Part shown: piece after piece, positions 36,204 to 43,707 of the stretch
Layout of the letters: each line of letters starts with the position of its first letter
Position numbering within the stretch: the stretch's first letter is position 1
Assembly: GCA_900759325.1 (NCBI GenBank)
Contig: CAAEUW010000029.1
Coordinates: 1 to 64,000 of the forward strand
Length of the DNA stretch: 64,000 bases
Direction: 5' to 3'
Source of the DNA: an uncultured Peptostreptococcus sp.
Lineage (GTDB): Bacteria; Bacillota; Clostridia; Peptostreptococcales; Peptostreptococcaceae
Position numbers and translations under genes: made by a program
The notes under the pieces: model-generated
What the model was told of the DNA's origin: nothing
The model's database searches: none
The model's input: only the letters and a program-made list of their open reading frames with translations

Positions 36204-37478
36204 ATGAACAAAGTATTAATAAAAAATGGAAAACTGATAAACCCAGCCACAAATTTCGAAGGGATTGTAGATATATCTATTCAGGATGGCCTTATAAAGG
36301 AAATATCACCTAGTATTTCATCTGACTACTTTGAGTATGACGATATAATAGATGCAAAGGGCATGATTGTTTCCCCAGGCTTGATTGATATCCACTCCCA
36401 CTTTAGGGACCCTGGCTTTACCCAAAAGGAAGACCTTGTATCTGGGGCTCATGCTGCAGCTGCTGGTGGCTATACTACTGTCATCCTTATGGCTAATACT
36501 AATCCTAAGATAGACTCTATAGAAAGTCTTTCCTATATACAGGAAAAGGCCAAAGACTGCCCTATAAATATACTACAGGAGGCTGCCTTAACTATTGACT
36601 TCAAGGATAGGCTGGTTGATATGGACCTCCTACACAAGGCAGGAGCTGCTGGCTTTACCAACGATGGCGTACCGGTTATGAATACAAAAACATTAAGGGA
36701 TGCTATGCTAAAGGCTGCCCAGCTAGATACTGTAATAGCCCTTCATGAAGAAGATAACAGTCTAATAGATAACCACGGTATAAATGCTGGTCCTATAGCG
36801 GATAAATTAGGTCTTAAGGGTGCTCCTAGGGTATCAGAGGATATAATGGTGGCCAGAGATTGTATGCTTGCCCTTGAAACAGGCGCCTGCATAGACATAC
36901 AACATATTAGCTCGGGTAATGCTGTAGACTTTATAAGGTATGCAAAGTCTATAGGTGTAAAGGTTTTTGCAGAAGCAACACCACACCACTTCACTCTTAC
37001 AGAGGATGATGTTTTGGAATATGGTGTATTAGCAAAAATGAATCCCCCTCTAAGGTCTGCTGAAGATAGGGAAAGGATTATTGCCGGCCTGATAGATGAT
37101 ACCATAGAGATAATAGCCACTGACCATGCCCCACATACTGCCGATGAAAAGAACGTCGACTTTACTAAGGCACCTAGTGGAATTATAGGACTAGAAACTG
37201 CCCTTCCACTTGCAGTAACTGAGCTAGTTATGAAAAACCGCCTGTCAATGATACACATGCTAAGTAAGTTTACATCTAATCCTGCAAGGTATTACAAGCT
37301 TAATAAGGGAAATCTACAGGTAGGAAAGCCTGCTGATGTTTGTATATTCGATCCTAACCAGGAATACATAGTTGAGGGTTTCAAGTCTAAGTCTTCTAAT
37401 TCCCCATTCCTAGGTCGCTCCTTATATGGTAAAGTCAAGTACACTATAGTAGGTGGTGATATTGTCTACAAGGGATAG
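36204..37478 (+). CDS. pyrC: Dihydroorotase (class I)
   Basis: Dihydroorotase cyclises carbamoyl-aspartate to dihydroorotate in pyrimidine synthesis. The metal site is visible as DIHSHFRDPGF (about 61-71), QHISS (His about 234), and TDHAPH (about 304-309). The amidohydrolase fold runs from about 50 to 370 with flanking beta-sandwich ends (KVLIKNGKLINP; GKPADVCIFDPNQEY). Length 424 aa is typical of the long, class I type. It is a single gene here; no other pyr gene is adjacent. The 150-nt leader holds only a short CCTAT/ATAGG hairpin. RBS is AAAGGAGG. Confidence 0.96.
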   Translation: MNKVLIKNGKLINPATNFEGIVDISIQDGLIKEISPSISSDYFEYDDIIDAKGMIVSPGLIDIHSHFRDPGFTQKEDLVSGAHAAAAGGYTTVILMANTNPKIDSIESLSYIQEKAKDCPINILQEAALTIDFKDRLVDMDLLHKAGAAGFTNDGVPVMNTKTLRDAMLKAAQLDTVIALHEEDNSLIDNHGINAGPIADKLGLKGAPRVSEDIMVARDCMLALETGACIDIQHISSGNAVDFIRYAKSIGVKVFAEATPHHFTLTEDDVLEYGVLAKMNPPLRSAEDRERIIAGLIDDTIEIIATDHAPHTADEKNVDFTKAPSGIIGLETALPLAVTELVMKNRLSMIHMLSKFTSNPARYYKLNKGNLQVGKPADVCIFDPNQEYIVEGFKSKSSNSPFLGRSLYGKVKYTIVGGDIVYKG

Positions 37479-37511
37479 GCTACATATATCTTAATCAGAT
37501 ATCTAACAATA

Positions 37512-37557
37512 AAGTACTCCTATTCAATTTTTAAAATCGGATAGGAGTACTTACTTT
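37512..37557. terminator. Bidirectional terminator between pyrC and the GIY-YIG gene
   Basis: A 12-bp stem, AAGTACTCCTAT (37512-37523) with ATAGGAGTACTT (37541-37552), is followed by a T-rich tail on the plus strand and preceded by A-rich sequence. Confidence 0.8.
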
Positions 37558-37660
37558 TATTTGTAGTTCTAATTCTTCTATTATAATTACTACTCTAATT
37601 ACTGTTTTTTTTCTTATTCTTATTTTTTCTTGTCCTATTTTTCTTGGATTTACTATAGTT

Positions 37661-38008
37661 TTACATGTCCTCTGCTTCTGATATACTTGAGTTTTCACTT
37701 ATCACTGGACTATTTAGAGTACTTAAGACCAGGTTATATTCTATACCCAGCCTATCCAAGACTCTAGTATCCCCCTTTATCAGGTTTTCCTTTTCCTTTC
37801 TTTCTAATCTCTTTATATAGGCCTCTAGTTTCATTGCATCAGACCTAGTGGACGATGCTATATAAAACTCCAATCCTTTATAACCTTTTGCCTTCACATA
37901 CTTAGCTCCCTTGCCTTCTTTATGTTGGTCCATTCTCTTTTCTATATGAGTCGTGTAGCCACAGTAAAGACTTCCATCCCTGCATCTCAATAAATATGTA
38001 TAATACAT
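37661..38008 (-). CDS. GIY-YIG domain protein (UPF0213 family)
   Basis: This 115-aa protein is a single GIY-YIG nuclease fold: YYTYLLRCRDGSLYCGYTT contains the paired tyrosines (residues 2-20), followed by the conserved Arg in HIEKRMDQH and Glu near KLEAYIKRLERKEK. Proteins of this small family (YhbQ/YazA type) are present in many bacteria; a DNA-repair or processing role is suspected but not settled. The C-terminal 25 residues are extra and low in complexity. It follows the NUDIX gene by 2 nt with a poor ribosome binding site, so it is probably translationally coupled. Confidence 0.88.
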   Translation of the reverse strand: MYYTYLLRCRDGSLYCGYTTHIEKRMDQHKEGKGAKYVKAKGYKGLEFYIASSTRSDAMKLEAYIKRLERKEKENLIKGDTRVLDRLGIEYNLVLSTLNSPVISENSSISEAEDM

Positions 38009-38010
38009 GA

Positions 38011-38679
38011 CTAGAAACCTGCAAATTCCTTTAAGATTAGCCAGGCCTTTATATCGATATTTACATCTTTTTTTGTAAGTAGGTCTTTTACCTCTTCCTT
38101 AGTCATGCACATCGGCTCTATCAGCTCAGTATCCTCCATGAAATCCCTTGATAGACTACCTTCTACCCTACCATATACAATGGCCAGGGATTCATCTGAC
38201 ATGCCTACAGAAGCATAAGCCTTCTTGCAGGTCCTATCCTTATCTATGGCTATTAGGTCAAGGCCAGTCTCTTCCTTCATCTCCCTGATAGCCGTTTCAT
38301 AGATGTCATCACCAGGGTCTACAAGCCCGGCTGGAAGAGAGTAAATATAGTCATTAATCGGTATCCTAAATTCTCTTATCACAACAATAGTATCTTGATC
38401 TTGGGGCTCAGGACTTATATTAGCTACTTGATTTGCAGGTTGACTAGGCCTTTTGTCATCATTCTTATAGCCAACAATTATAACAGCATCTACCCTGTCT
38501 TTTCCCATCTTGTTTATAACCTTATCTATGTACTTTTCTTTATCTAGCCTAGAGGCAACTATCCATTTTTTATCATTATTTTTTTTATCCTTAAATCCTA
38601 CTTCAAAGACATTTAAAAATTTAGATGAATAAACATTAATTATATTATTAATTTTAGGTGCTTTAATATTATTATCCAT
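38011..38679 (-). CDS. NUDIX hydrolase (ADP-ribose pyrophosphatase-like)
   Basis: This 222-aa protein has a Nudix box at about residues 116-138, with GLVDPGDDIYETAIREMKEE (and TGL after it). The consensus glutamate six residues after the first glycine is Asp here, a conservative change; REMKEETG is intact. The surrounding fold and length resemble ADP-ribose pyrophosphatases, whose products include AMP and ribose phosphate. A linker rich in Gln, Pro and Asn (about 70-90) is an unusual insertion. It is divergent from the small plus-strand gene and followed at once by the GIY-YIG gene. Substrate not determined. Confidence 0.85.
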   Translation of the reverse strand: MDNNIKAPKINNIINVYSSKFLNVFEVGFKDKKNNDKKWIVASRLDKEKYIDKVINKMGKDRVDAVIIVGYKNDDKRPSQPANQVANISPEPQDQDTIVVIREFRIPINDYIYSLPAGLVDPGDDIYETAIREMKEETGLDLIAIDKDRTCKKAYASVGMSDESLAIVYGRVEGSLSRDFMEDTELIEPMCMTKEEVKDLLTKKDVNIDIKAWLILKEFAGF

Positions 38680-38694
38680 TTTAAAACCTTTCTA

Positions 38695-38723
38695 TTTACT
38701 TTTTAAGTAAAATTTTGTATAAT
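38695..38723 (+). promoter_or_regulatory. Near-consensus promoter of the 85-aa gene
   Basis: TTTACT (38695-38700), a 17-nt spacer and TATAAT (38718-38723). The -35 box lies in a dyad, TTTACTT-TTTA-AGTAAA, similar in sequence to the pot-operon dyads. About 25 nt upstream of the start codon. Confidence 0.65.
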
Positions 38724-38748
38724 ATAAATATAGTAAAGGGGTGATTTT

Positions 38749-39006
38749 ATGCCAAAGAAAAACAAAAATGACAGATTATCATGCATTAACAAGAATTTTT
38801 TTGATTTTGTTGAAACGCACATCAATGATTTTGCCGAGATAGACTCCTACCTTAGCCAGTCTAAGCTTTATGGTATATTATCTGAATACGACGACATATC
38901 ATTGACCCTTTCTCAAACTGACATGGATGAGAAACACCCACACTACAATAACCAAAAGGTTTTGTATATTCCGTTGAACTCAATTAAGTCTATTAAAATA
39001 TTGTAG
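38749..39006 (+). CDS. Hypothetical small protein, 85 aa
   Basis: I do not recognise this protein. It is 85 aa, soluble, with a basic lysine/asparagine-rich start (MPKKNKND), a helical stretch NFFDFVETHINDFAEIDSYL and a C-terminal part that may form beta strands (KVLYIPLNSIKSIKIL). It contains one Cys and no membrane span. It is supported as a real gene by a near-perfect promoter, an AAAGGGGTGA ribosome binding site 4 nt before ATG, and an immediate terminator. It is divergent from the NUDIX gene and convergent with mrp. Confidence 0.7.
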   Translation: MPKKNKNDRLSCINKNFFDFVETHINDFAEIDSYLSQSKLYGILSEYDDISLTLSQTDMDEKHPHYNNQKVLYIPLNSIKSIKIL

Positions 39007-39012
39007 TATATA

Positions 39013-39058
39013 ATACCGAGATAAATACCGAGATAAATCTTATCTCGGTATTTTTTTC
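39013..39058 (+). terminator. Terminator with duplicated left arm after the 85-aa gene
   Basis: AATACCGAGATAA (39024-39036) pairs with 39040-39052 around a 3-nt loop and is followed by T residues. A second copy of the left arm, TACCGAGATAAA, sits directly before it at about 39014-39025, giving two possible stems. Confidence 0.85.
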
Positions 39059-39070
39059 ATCTACTTTGTT

Positions 39071-39880
39071 CTATAAAATTATCCTTCTCTTGCAAAAGCT
39101 TGATACCTTATCCACTATCCCACTTAGGATTTTATCCAATTCAAGACTGACCTCATCCATGCCTTCATTAGATAGTCTTATTATCTCTGGCGACATAGGT
39201 AGCTCTGCTAGCATATCCAAGGAATAGTCCTTTATAAACTGGTCCCATCCCTCATCATTGTGCATCCTTATCTTTTCAGAGCAATTTGGACACTCTATAT
39301 AACTCATATTTTCTATTATACCTATAACTGGTACATTCAGCTGTTTGGCCATGTTTACTGCCTTAGAAACTATCATAGAAACAAGGTTCTGTGGCATAGA
39401 TACCATTATTATACCCTTGATTGGTATTGATTGCATTACTGTTAAGGCTACATCACCTGTTCCTGGAGGCATGTCTATTAGCAGGTAGTCTAGGTCACCC
39501 CATAGGACATTTTCATAGAACTGCTGAACGACTGACCCTATCATAGGTCCCCTCCATATTACTGGTTTACTTTCTTCGTCCATTATTAGGTTTAGGGAAA
39601 TAACCTTTATACCATTGTCGGCAGTAACCGGTATTATATTGTCCCCATCTGAGTAGGCCATCTGATTGTCTATATGCATTAGTCTAGGTATGCTAGGTCC
39701 TGTAATATCAGCATCAAGTATACCTACCCTATAGCCCTGGGCATTTAACTTGTTGGCTATTAGACTAGTCATAGTCGATTTACCAACTCCTCCTTTGCCA
39801 CTCATTACTCCAACTATATGTCTTATCTTATTCTTACTACCAGCAGCCTTAAGCTCTGGATTTTGCTTATCATTAGTCAT
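39071..39880 (-). CDS. mrp: Mrp/ApbC-type P-loop ATPase (iron-sulfur carrier)
   Basis: This MinD-like ATPase of 269 aa carries and delivers iron-sulfur clusters. The deviant Walker A is VMSGKGGVGKST (about 25-36), switch I is DADITGPS (about 56-63), and DMPPGTGD is the Walker B region (about 136-143). Near the C terminus ECPNCSEK provides the CxxC cluster-binding pair of the dimer. It begins with an ATG that overlaps the stop of add (TAATG), with GGAGG in the upstream gene, so translation is coupled. The N-terminal DUF59 domain of longer Mrp proteins is missing, as is common in Firmicutes. Confidence 0.93.
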   Translation of the reverse strand: MTNDKQNPELKAAGSKNKIRHIVGVMSGKGGVGKSTMTSLIANKLNAQGYRVGILDADITGPSIPRLMHIDNQMAYSDGDNIIPVTADNGIKVISLNLIMDEESKPVIWRGPMIGSVVQQFYENVLWGDLDYLLIDMPPGTGDVALTVMQSIPIKGIIMVSMPQNLVSMIVSKAVNMAKQLNVPVIGIIENMSYIECPNCSEKIRMHNDEGWDQFIKDYSLDMLAELPMSPEIIRLSNEGMDEVSLELDKILSGIVDKVSSFCKRRIIL

Positions 39881-40881
39881 TATTTTATCCTCCTGACCTT
39901 ATCTATTAATTTATCCTTTGTCTCTCTGTCCGCAAAAGAGGCCTCTACTGCCCTTTTATACATTTTTATATAGGAAGGCCTATCCATACTTAAAAGATGG
40001 CCTATAGCCTCAAATTCTGCTGTCAAGTTTGTATTGGATACCGTCCTGTTATCTGTATTAATGCAAAGACCAATACCCTCTTTATAATAGTATATAGCAG
40101 AATGTTTTTCAAGTCTATCAACTGCTTTTGTCTGTAAATTACTTGTTGGACATACCTCTAAGAATATATTATTTTCCTTTACTAGCCTAAAGGCCTCATC
40201 AGATTGGTATAGGTTGGTACCGTGTCCTATCCTCTGGGCTCCCAGTAGGCTTATAGCATCTAGTATATTCTGACCTGGCCCTGCTTCACCAGCATGAACC
40301 GTTATATTATAGCCCATGTCCTTGGCTAGTCTCATGGCCCTTATATACTTATGGGCAAAGCCAATATCCTCTTTACCTGCAAGATCTACACCAACAAGTC
40401 CCTTGTTCATGTAGGTATAACCGGCCTTGATAGTCTTAAGAGCCTCTTCCTCGCCTAGGTTTTTCATGCAGCAAATTATGACATTACCCTCTATATCATA
40501 GTCATTCTTGGCCCTATTCATACCCTTAATTACAGCCCCTATCACCTCTTCTTGGCTGAGCTCCTTATTTATATGGAGTACGGGGGCAAATCTAAGTTCT
40601 AAATAGGCTATATTTTCATTTTTGGCATCCTCAAATACCTCATAAGTTAGTCTTTCTAGGTCTTCTTTATCCTGCATGATTTTTAGGGGTAGGTCAAATT
40701 TTTTAAGGTAGGTTAGCAGGGAGTCACAATGGTCCCTTATTTTTAAGGCATCATCAATGTTGGTCTCATTTATGCCTAAGTCTATATTATATTTCCTTAA
40801 AAGCTCTAAAACTGACCCTGGTCTCAGTGACCCATCCAGGTGACAGTGCAGGTCTATCTTTGGTAAATTTAAAAAATCCAT
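39880..40881 (-). CDS. add: Adenosine deaminase
   Basis: This 333-aa metal-dependent enzyme deaminates adenosine to inosine. Active-site motifs are DLHCHLDGSLR (about 10-20), VHAGEAG with the zinc His and catalytic Glu (about 195-201), RIGHGTNLY, and CINTDN-type metal Asp near the end (LCINTDNRTVSNTNL). I chose the ATG at 40881, which matches the family start and follows a GGGGGG run; the longer reading adds 18 residues of non-homologous sequence. It overlaps mrp by 1 nt. Homologous aminodeoxyfutalosine deaminases share the fold; adenosine is the likely substrate. Confidence 0.92.
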   Translation of the reverse strand: MDFLNLPKIDLHCHLDGSLRPGSVLELLRKYNIDLGINETNIDDALKIRDHCDSLLTYLKKFDLPLKIMQDKEDLERLTYEVFEDAKNENIAYLELRFAPVLHINKELSQEEVIGAVIKGMNRAKNDYDIEGNVIICCMKNLGEEEALKTIKAGYTYMNKGLVGVDLAGKEDIGFAHKYIRAMRLAKDMGYNITVHAGEAGPGQNILDAISLLGAQRIGHGTNLYQSDEAFRLVKENNIFLEVCPTSNLQTKAVDRLEKHSAIYYYKEGIGLCINTDNRTVSNTNLTAEFEAIGHLLSMDRPSYIKMYKRAVEASFADRETKDKLIDKVRRIK

Positions 40882-40968
40882 AAAATTGTACCCCCCTATT
40901 TGTCCTCTATACAAATATACTGATATGCGAGACACATACCAGTATATTATATATTATTTACTTATATC

Positions 40969-41004
40969 CTTGTTTTATCTCTTGTTTTATCTCTTGTTTT
41001 GCAT
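40969..41004. repeat. 12-bp tandem repeat and adjacent hairpin between add and nptA
   Basis: CTTGTTTTATCT is repeated exactly at 40969-40980 and 40981-40992, with a third, diverged copy at 40993-41004. A hairpin, ATGACCA (41003-41009) with TGGTCAT (41015-41021), follows. The hairpin probably belongs to the end of the upstream Na/Pi gene but has no U-tract. Confidence 0.6.
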
Positions 41005-41039
41005 GACCAAAGCCTGGTCATATATATCTTCCTCATACC

Positions 41040-42668
41040 CTATAGGCTTACATGTCCACTCATTCTTCCCAACTCTTCAGTTATGTTGATAGAATGGTCT
41101 GATATTCTCTCTAGATTACTTATAATGTCTAGGAAGTAGATACCTGCTTCAACAGAACAAGTACCAGCGTGTAGCCTTGCCATATGAGAATTTCTGGCAT
41201 TTTGCTCTAGTATATTAATCTCTCTTTCCCTCTCTGTAATAGTAGCTGCTAGCTCGAAGTCACTAGTCTTTAGGGCAGTAATAGAGTCATAGAAGTTCTT
41301 AGACGCCAATTCGAATATTGTATCTAATTCATTTCTTGCATCCTCTGTGAAGATAACCTTCTTATCTTCCATAAACTGTGAAATCTCAGCTATATTGTCG
41401 GCATGGTCACCAACTCTTTCAATGTCGTTTACTATGTGGAATAGGACATCGGCCTTGATTCTTTCTATATCACTCAGGTTTCTATTTGAAAGAGCAAATA
41501 GGTAGTTTGTTATATCAAGCTGTAGTGTGTTTATCATCCTTTCATACTCAAAAGTCTTCTCTCTTTTTTCATGGCTGAAAGTCTTTACTGCATCATAGGC
41601 AGAATTTAGAGAGCGAGTTGAACGACTAGCCATTCTGATTACTTCATCAACTGTATTTGAAAGGGCAATAGATGGAGTTTCCAGGATTCTTTCGTCCAAG
41701 AACTTTGTAGTATGGATATTTTCTAATTCTTCATCTTCTGTATATGGAACTAGCTTAGTAGCAAGCTTAACCAAATATGTACTAAACGGTAGTAATACTA
41801 TTACATTTACCACATTGAATAGGGTATGGGCATTGGCTATCTGTCTTGGTACATTTGTTGGATCTATACTAGTTACCAAGGCAACTATTGGCTTACTTAA
41901 AACTATTATAAACAATAAGGTACCAATCACATTAAAGCATAGATGCATAATAGCTGCTCTTCTGGCATTCCTACTTGCCCCTATTGTTGATAGTAATGAT
42001 GTAACACATGTACCTATATTATCACCGTATAGAACTGGTAGGGCTGCTGTAATAGGCAATAGCCCCTGCGAAGCAAGAACAATTAGGATACCTATAGAGG
42101 CACTTGAACTCTGGATAGTACCTGTAATAAGGAAACCAGCCAAGATGCCTAGAACTGGATTTTTACTTAGGTATAGCATTGCATCATGTACCTGTGACAT
42201 TTCAGATACAGGGGCGGCTGCCTCCTTCATAAAGTTCATACCAACGAATAGGATACCAAAGCCTATTAGTATTTCACTTATGTTCTTTATGTTCTTCTTC
42301 TTAGTAAAGAACCAAAATACCATACCAATACCAATTGCTATTGGTGCATATTTCTCGATGTTAAAAGATACCAACTGGGCTGTTACTGTTGTACCTATAT
42401 TTGCACCCATTATAACTCCAACCGCCTGCTGTAATGACATTATACCAGCATTTACGAAACCAATTGTCATGACAGTCGTAGCACTAGAACTCTGTATAAT
42501 TGCAGTAACTAAGGTACCAACTAGGACACCCATTATCCTGTTGGTTGTCAACATTTCAATAATCTTTTTTAGCTTTTCGCCTGCAGCCTTCTGCAAACCA
42601 TCTCCCATTACATTCATTCCATAAAGGAACATACCTAATCCACCGATTAAGGAAATTGCAATATCCAT
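41040..42668 (-). CDS. Na+/phosphate cotransporter with PhoU-like domain (NptA/PhoU fusion)
   Basis: This 542-aa protein joins a membrane transporter and a helical regulatory domain. The first 310 residues contain two inverted repeats of the Na/Pi-cotransporter II fold, each with the QSSSA motif (IIQSSSATTVMTIG and TIQSSSASIGILIV), plus about eight spans. Residues about 330-540 are a PhoU-like helical bundle with conserved (E/D)R-containing metal sites. Proteins of this architecture import phosphate with sodium; the PhoU part is thought to sense or bind phosphate. It could contribute to Pi control with the PhoB-like pair at 6.4 kb, but no operon link exists. RBS is GAGGTG. Confidence 0.92.
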   Translation of the reverse strand: MDIAISLIGGLGMFLYGMNVMGDGLQKAAGEKLKKIIEMLTTNRIMGVLVGTLVTAIIQSSSATTVMTIGFVNAGIMSLQQAVGVIMGANIGTTVTAQLVSFNIEKYAPIAIGIGMVFWFFTKKKNIKNISEILIGFGILFVGMNFMKEAAAPVSEMSQVHDAMLYLSKNPVLGILAGFLITGTIQSSSASIGILIVLASQGLLPITAALPVLYGDNIGTCVTSLLSTIGASRNARRAAIMHLCFNVIGTLLFIIVLSKPIVALVTSIDPTNVPRQIANAHTLFNVVNVIVLLPFSTYLVKLATKLVPYTEDEELENIHTTKFLDERILETPSIALSNTVDEVIRMASRSTRSLNSAYDAVKTFSHEKREKTFEYERMINTLQLDITNYLFALSNRNLSDIERIKADVLFHIVNDIERVGDHADNIAEISQFMEDKKVIFTEDARNELDTIFELASKNFYDSITALKTSDFELAATITEREREINILEQNARNSHMARLHAGTCSVEAGIYFLDIISNLERISDHSINITEELGRMSGHVSL

Positions 42669-42749
42669 ATTATTTACACCTCATATTCTAATAAAATCAC
42701 ACCACTTGGCATATTAATTTTACCTACCCTACAATAATACCATGAAAGA

Positions 42750-42797
42750 TAAAAAAAATGTTAATAGAAAGCTAAATTTAACATTCTATTAACATTT
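42750..42797 (-). terminator. Terminator after the MoaA-like gene
   Basis: A perfect 13-bp stem, AATGTTAATAGAA (42757-42769) with 42784-42796, is followed on the minus strand by an eight-T run. Confidence 0.85.
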
Positions 42798-42806
42798 ATA
42801 TATATT

Positions 42807-43679
42807 CTAGAGTCTTGTTTTTATCTTATAAAATATATCTTCTAAGGCTTCCTCATCACCCAATATAGGTTTTATAAAGTAAATATTCTTCTGTAGGGGT
42901 CCAACATTCATATAACCCCTGTTGCTTACATTGACCCTACGAAGGTCTTCTTCATATTCTCTAGATCCTGCCCTAATAATGCCCACCCTTCCCTGGGCAC
43001 CATCTATTTTAAAATACTGGGCTACGCTTAATTCTTCATCATCAGATCTATCAATTGCCTCTGTATTATCAATATATTCCTGTAAGTCCATATAGCCCCT
43101 CTCATATACGTTTTTAGATATATTATATGGTAAGAGCTCTATAAGTCTCACATCCAGCTTACTGTTGATAGTAAGTCTCATAAAATCCACTAGCTCATCA
43201 TCATTAAAGTCCTTGATAGCCACACAATTTATCCTTACGTCTATATTGGCAGCCTGACAGGCATCTATAGATAGGTAAACCTCCTTTAGGTTACCACCTC
43301 CTGTAAGGGCGTGGTACCTATACTCTTTTAAAGAATCCAGGGATATATTTACACTATTGAGACCAAGGTTTTTAAGGTCAAGTATCCTAGTTCCAAGACC
43401 AATTCCATTTGTTGTCATACCTATATCCTCAATTCCACAGTCATGAGCATAGGCTATTAGGTCTTCTAGGTGCTTGTATAAAAGGGGCTCTCCACCAACA
43501 AACTTGACCTTTTTCAAACCCCTATCAGCAAAAAACTTGATAATTGACTTAAAATCATCAGGTGACATGGCCTGGTCATCTTGCCCAATAATATTTACTT
43601 CCTCCTGAGACAATGAATACATGACCGGGTAGTTGTCTTCCTCTGTCAGTATAAGCCTCAAATATGTTAAATCGTTCAA
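42807..43679 (-). CDS. MoaA-like radical-SAM-fold protein lacking all cluster cysteines
   Basis: The sequence follows MoaA along its length, but the catalytic metal ligands are gone. Where MoaA has CxxxCxxC, this protein reads TEEDNYPVMYS, placing Asp15, Val19 and Ser22 at the three cysteine positions. The second-cluster triplet, normally CxxC then Cys, is Glu243, Leu246 and Gly260. The SAM-binding GGEP motif (62-65), TTNGIGL, NISLDSL and IELLPY are kept. No frameshift or stop is seen in the 290 codons. I read the start as TTG at 43679, after GAGGTGA; a GTG three codons earlier is possible. It follows a RelA/SpoT-domain gene by 28 nt and is likely co-transcribed. Catalysis by radical chemistry looks impossible; a SAM- or nucleotide-binding role is inferred. 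Confidence 0.82.
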   Translation of the reverse strand: MNDLTYLRLILTEEDNYPVMYSLSQEEVNIIGQDDQAMSPDDFKSIIKFFADRGLKKVKFVGGEPLLYKHLEDLIAYAHDCGIEDIGMTTNGIGLGTRILDLKNLGLNSVNISLDSLKEYRYHALTGGGNLKEVYLSIDACQAANIDVRINCVAIKDFNDDELVDFMRLTINSKLDVRLIELLPYNISKNVYERGYMDLQEYIDNTEAIDRSDDEELSVAQYFKIDGAQGRVGIIRAGSREYEEDLRRVNVSNRGYMNVGPLQKNIYFIKPILGDEEALEDIFYKIKTRL

Positions 43680-43707
43680 TTTTATCACCTCAAAACATCT
43701 GTCTTCA

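Noticed and set aside
41815..42624. 269-aa plus-strand open frame
   Set aside because: It is antisense to the Na/Pi transporter gene, which has clear motifs and an RBS; the frame is a by-product of that coding sequence.
42807..43679. Calling this gene MoaA for molybdenum cofactor synthesis
   Set aside because: All cysteines needed for both iron-sulfur clusters are missing and no other moa gene is nearby.
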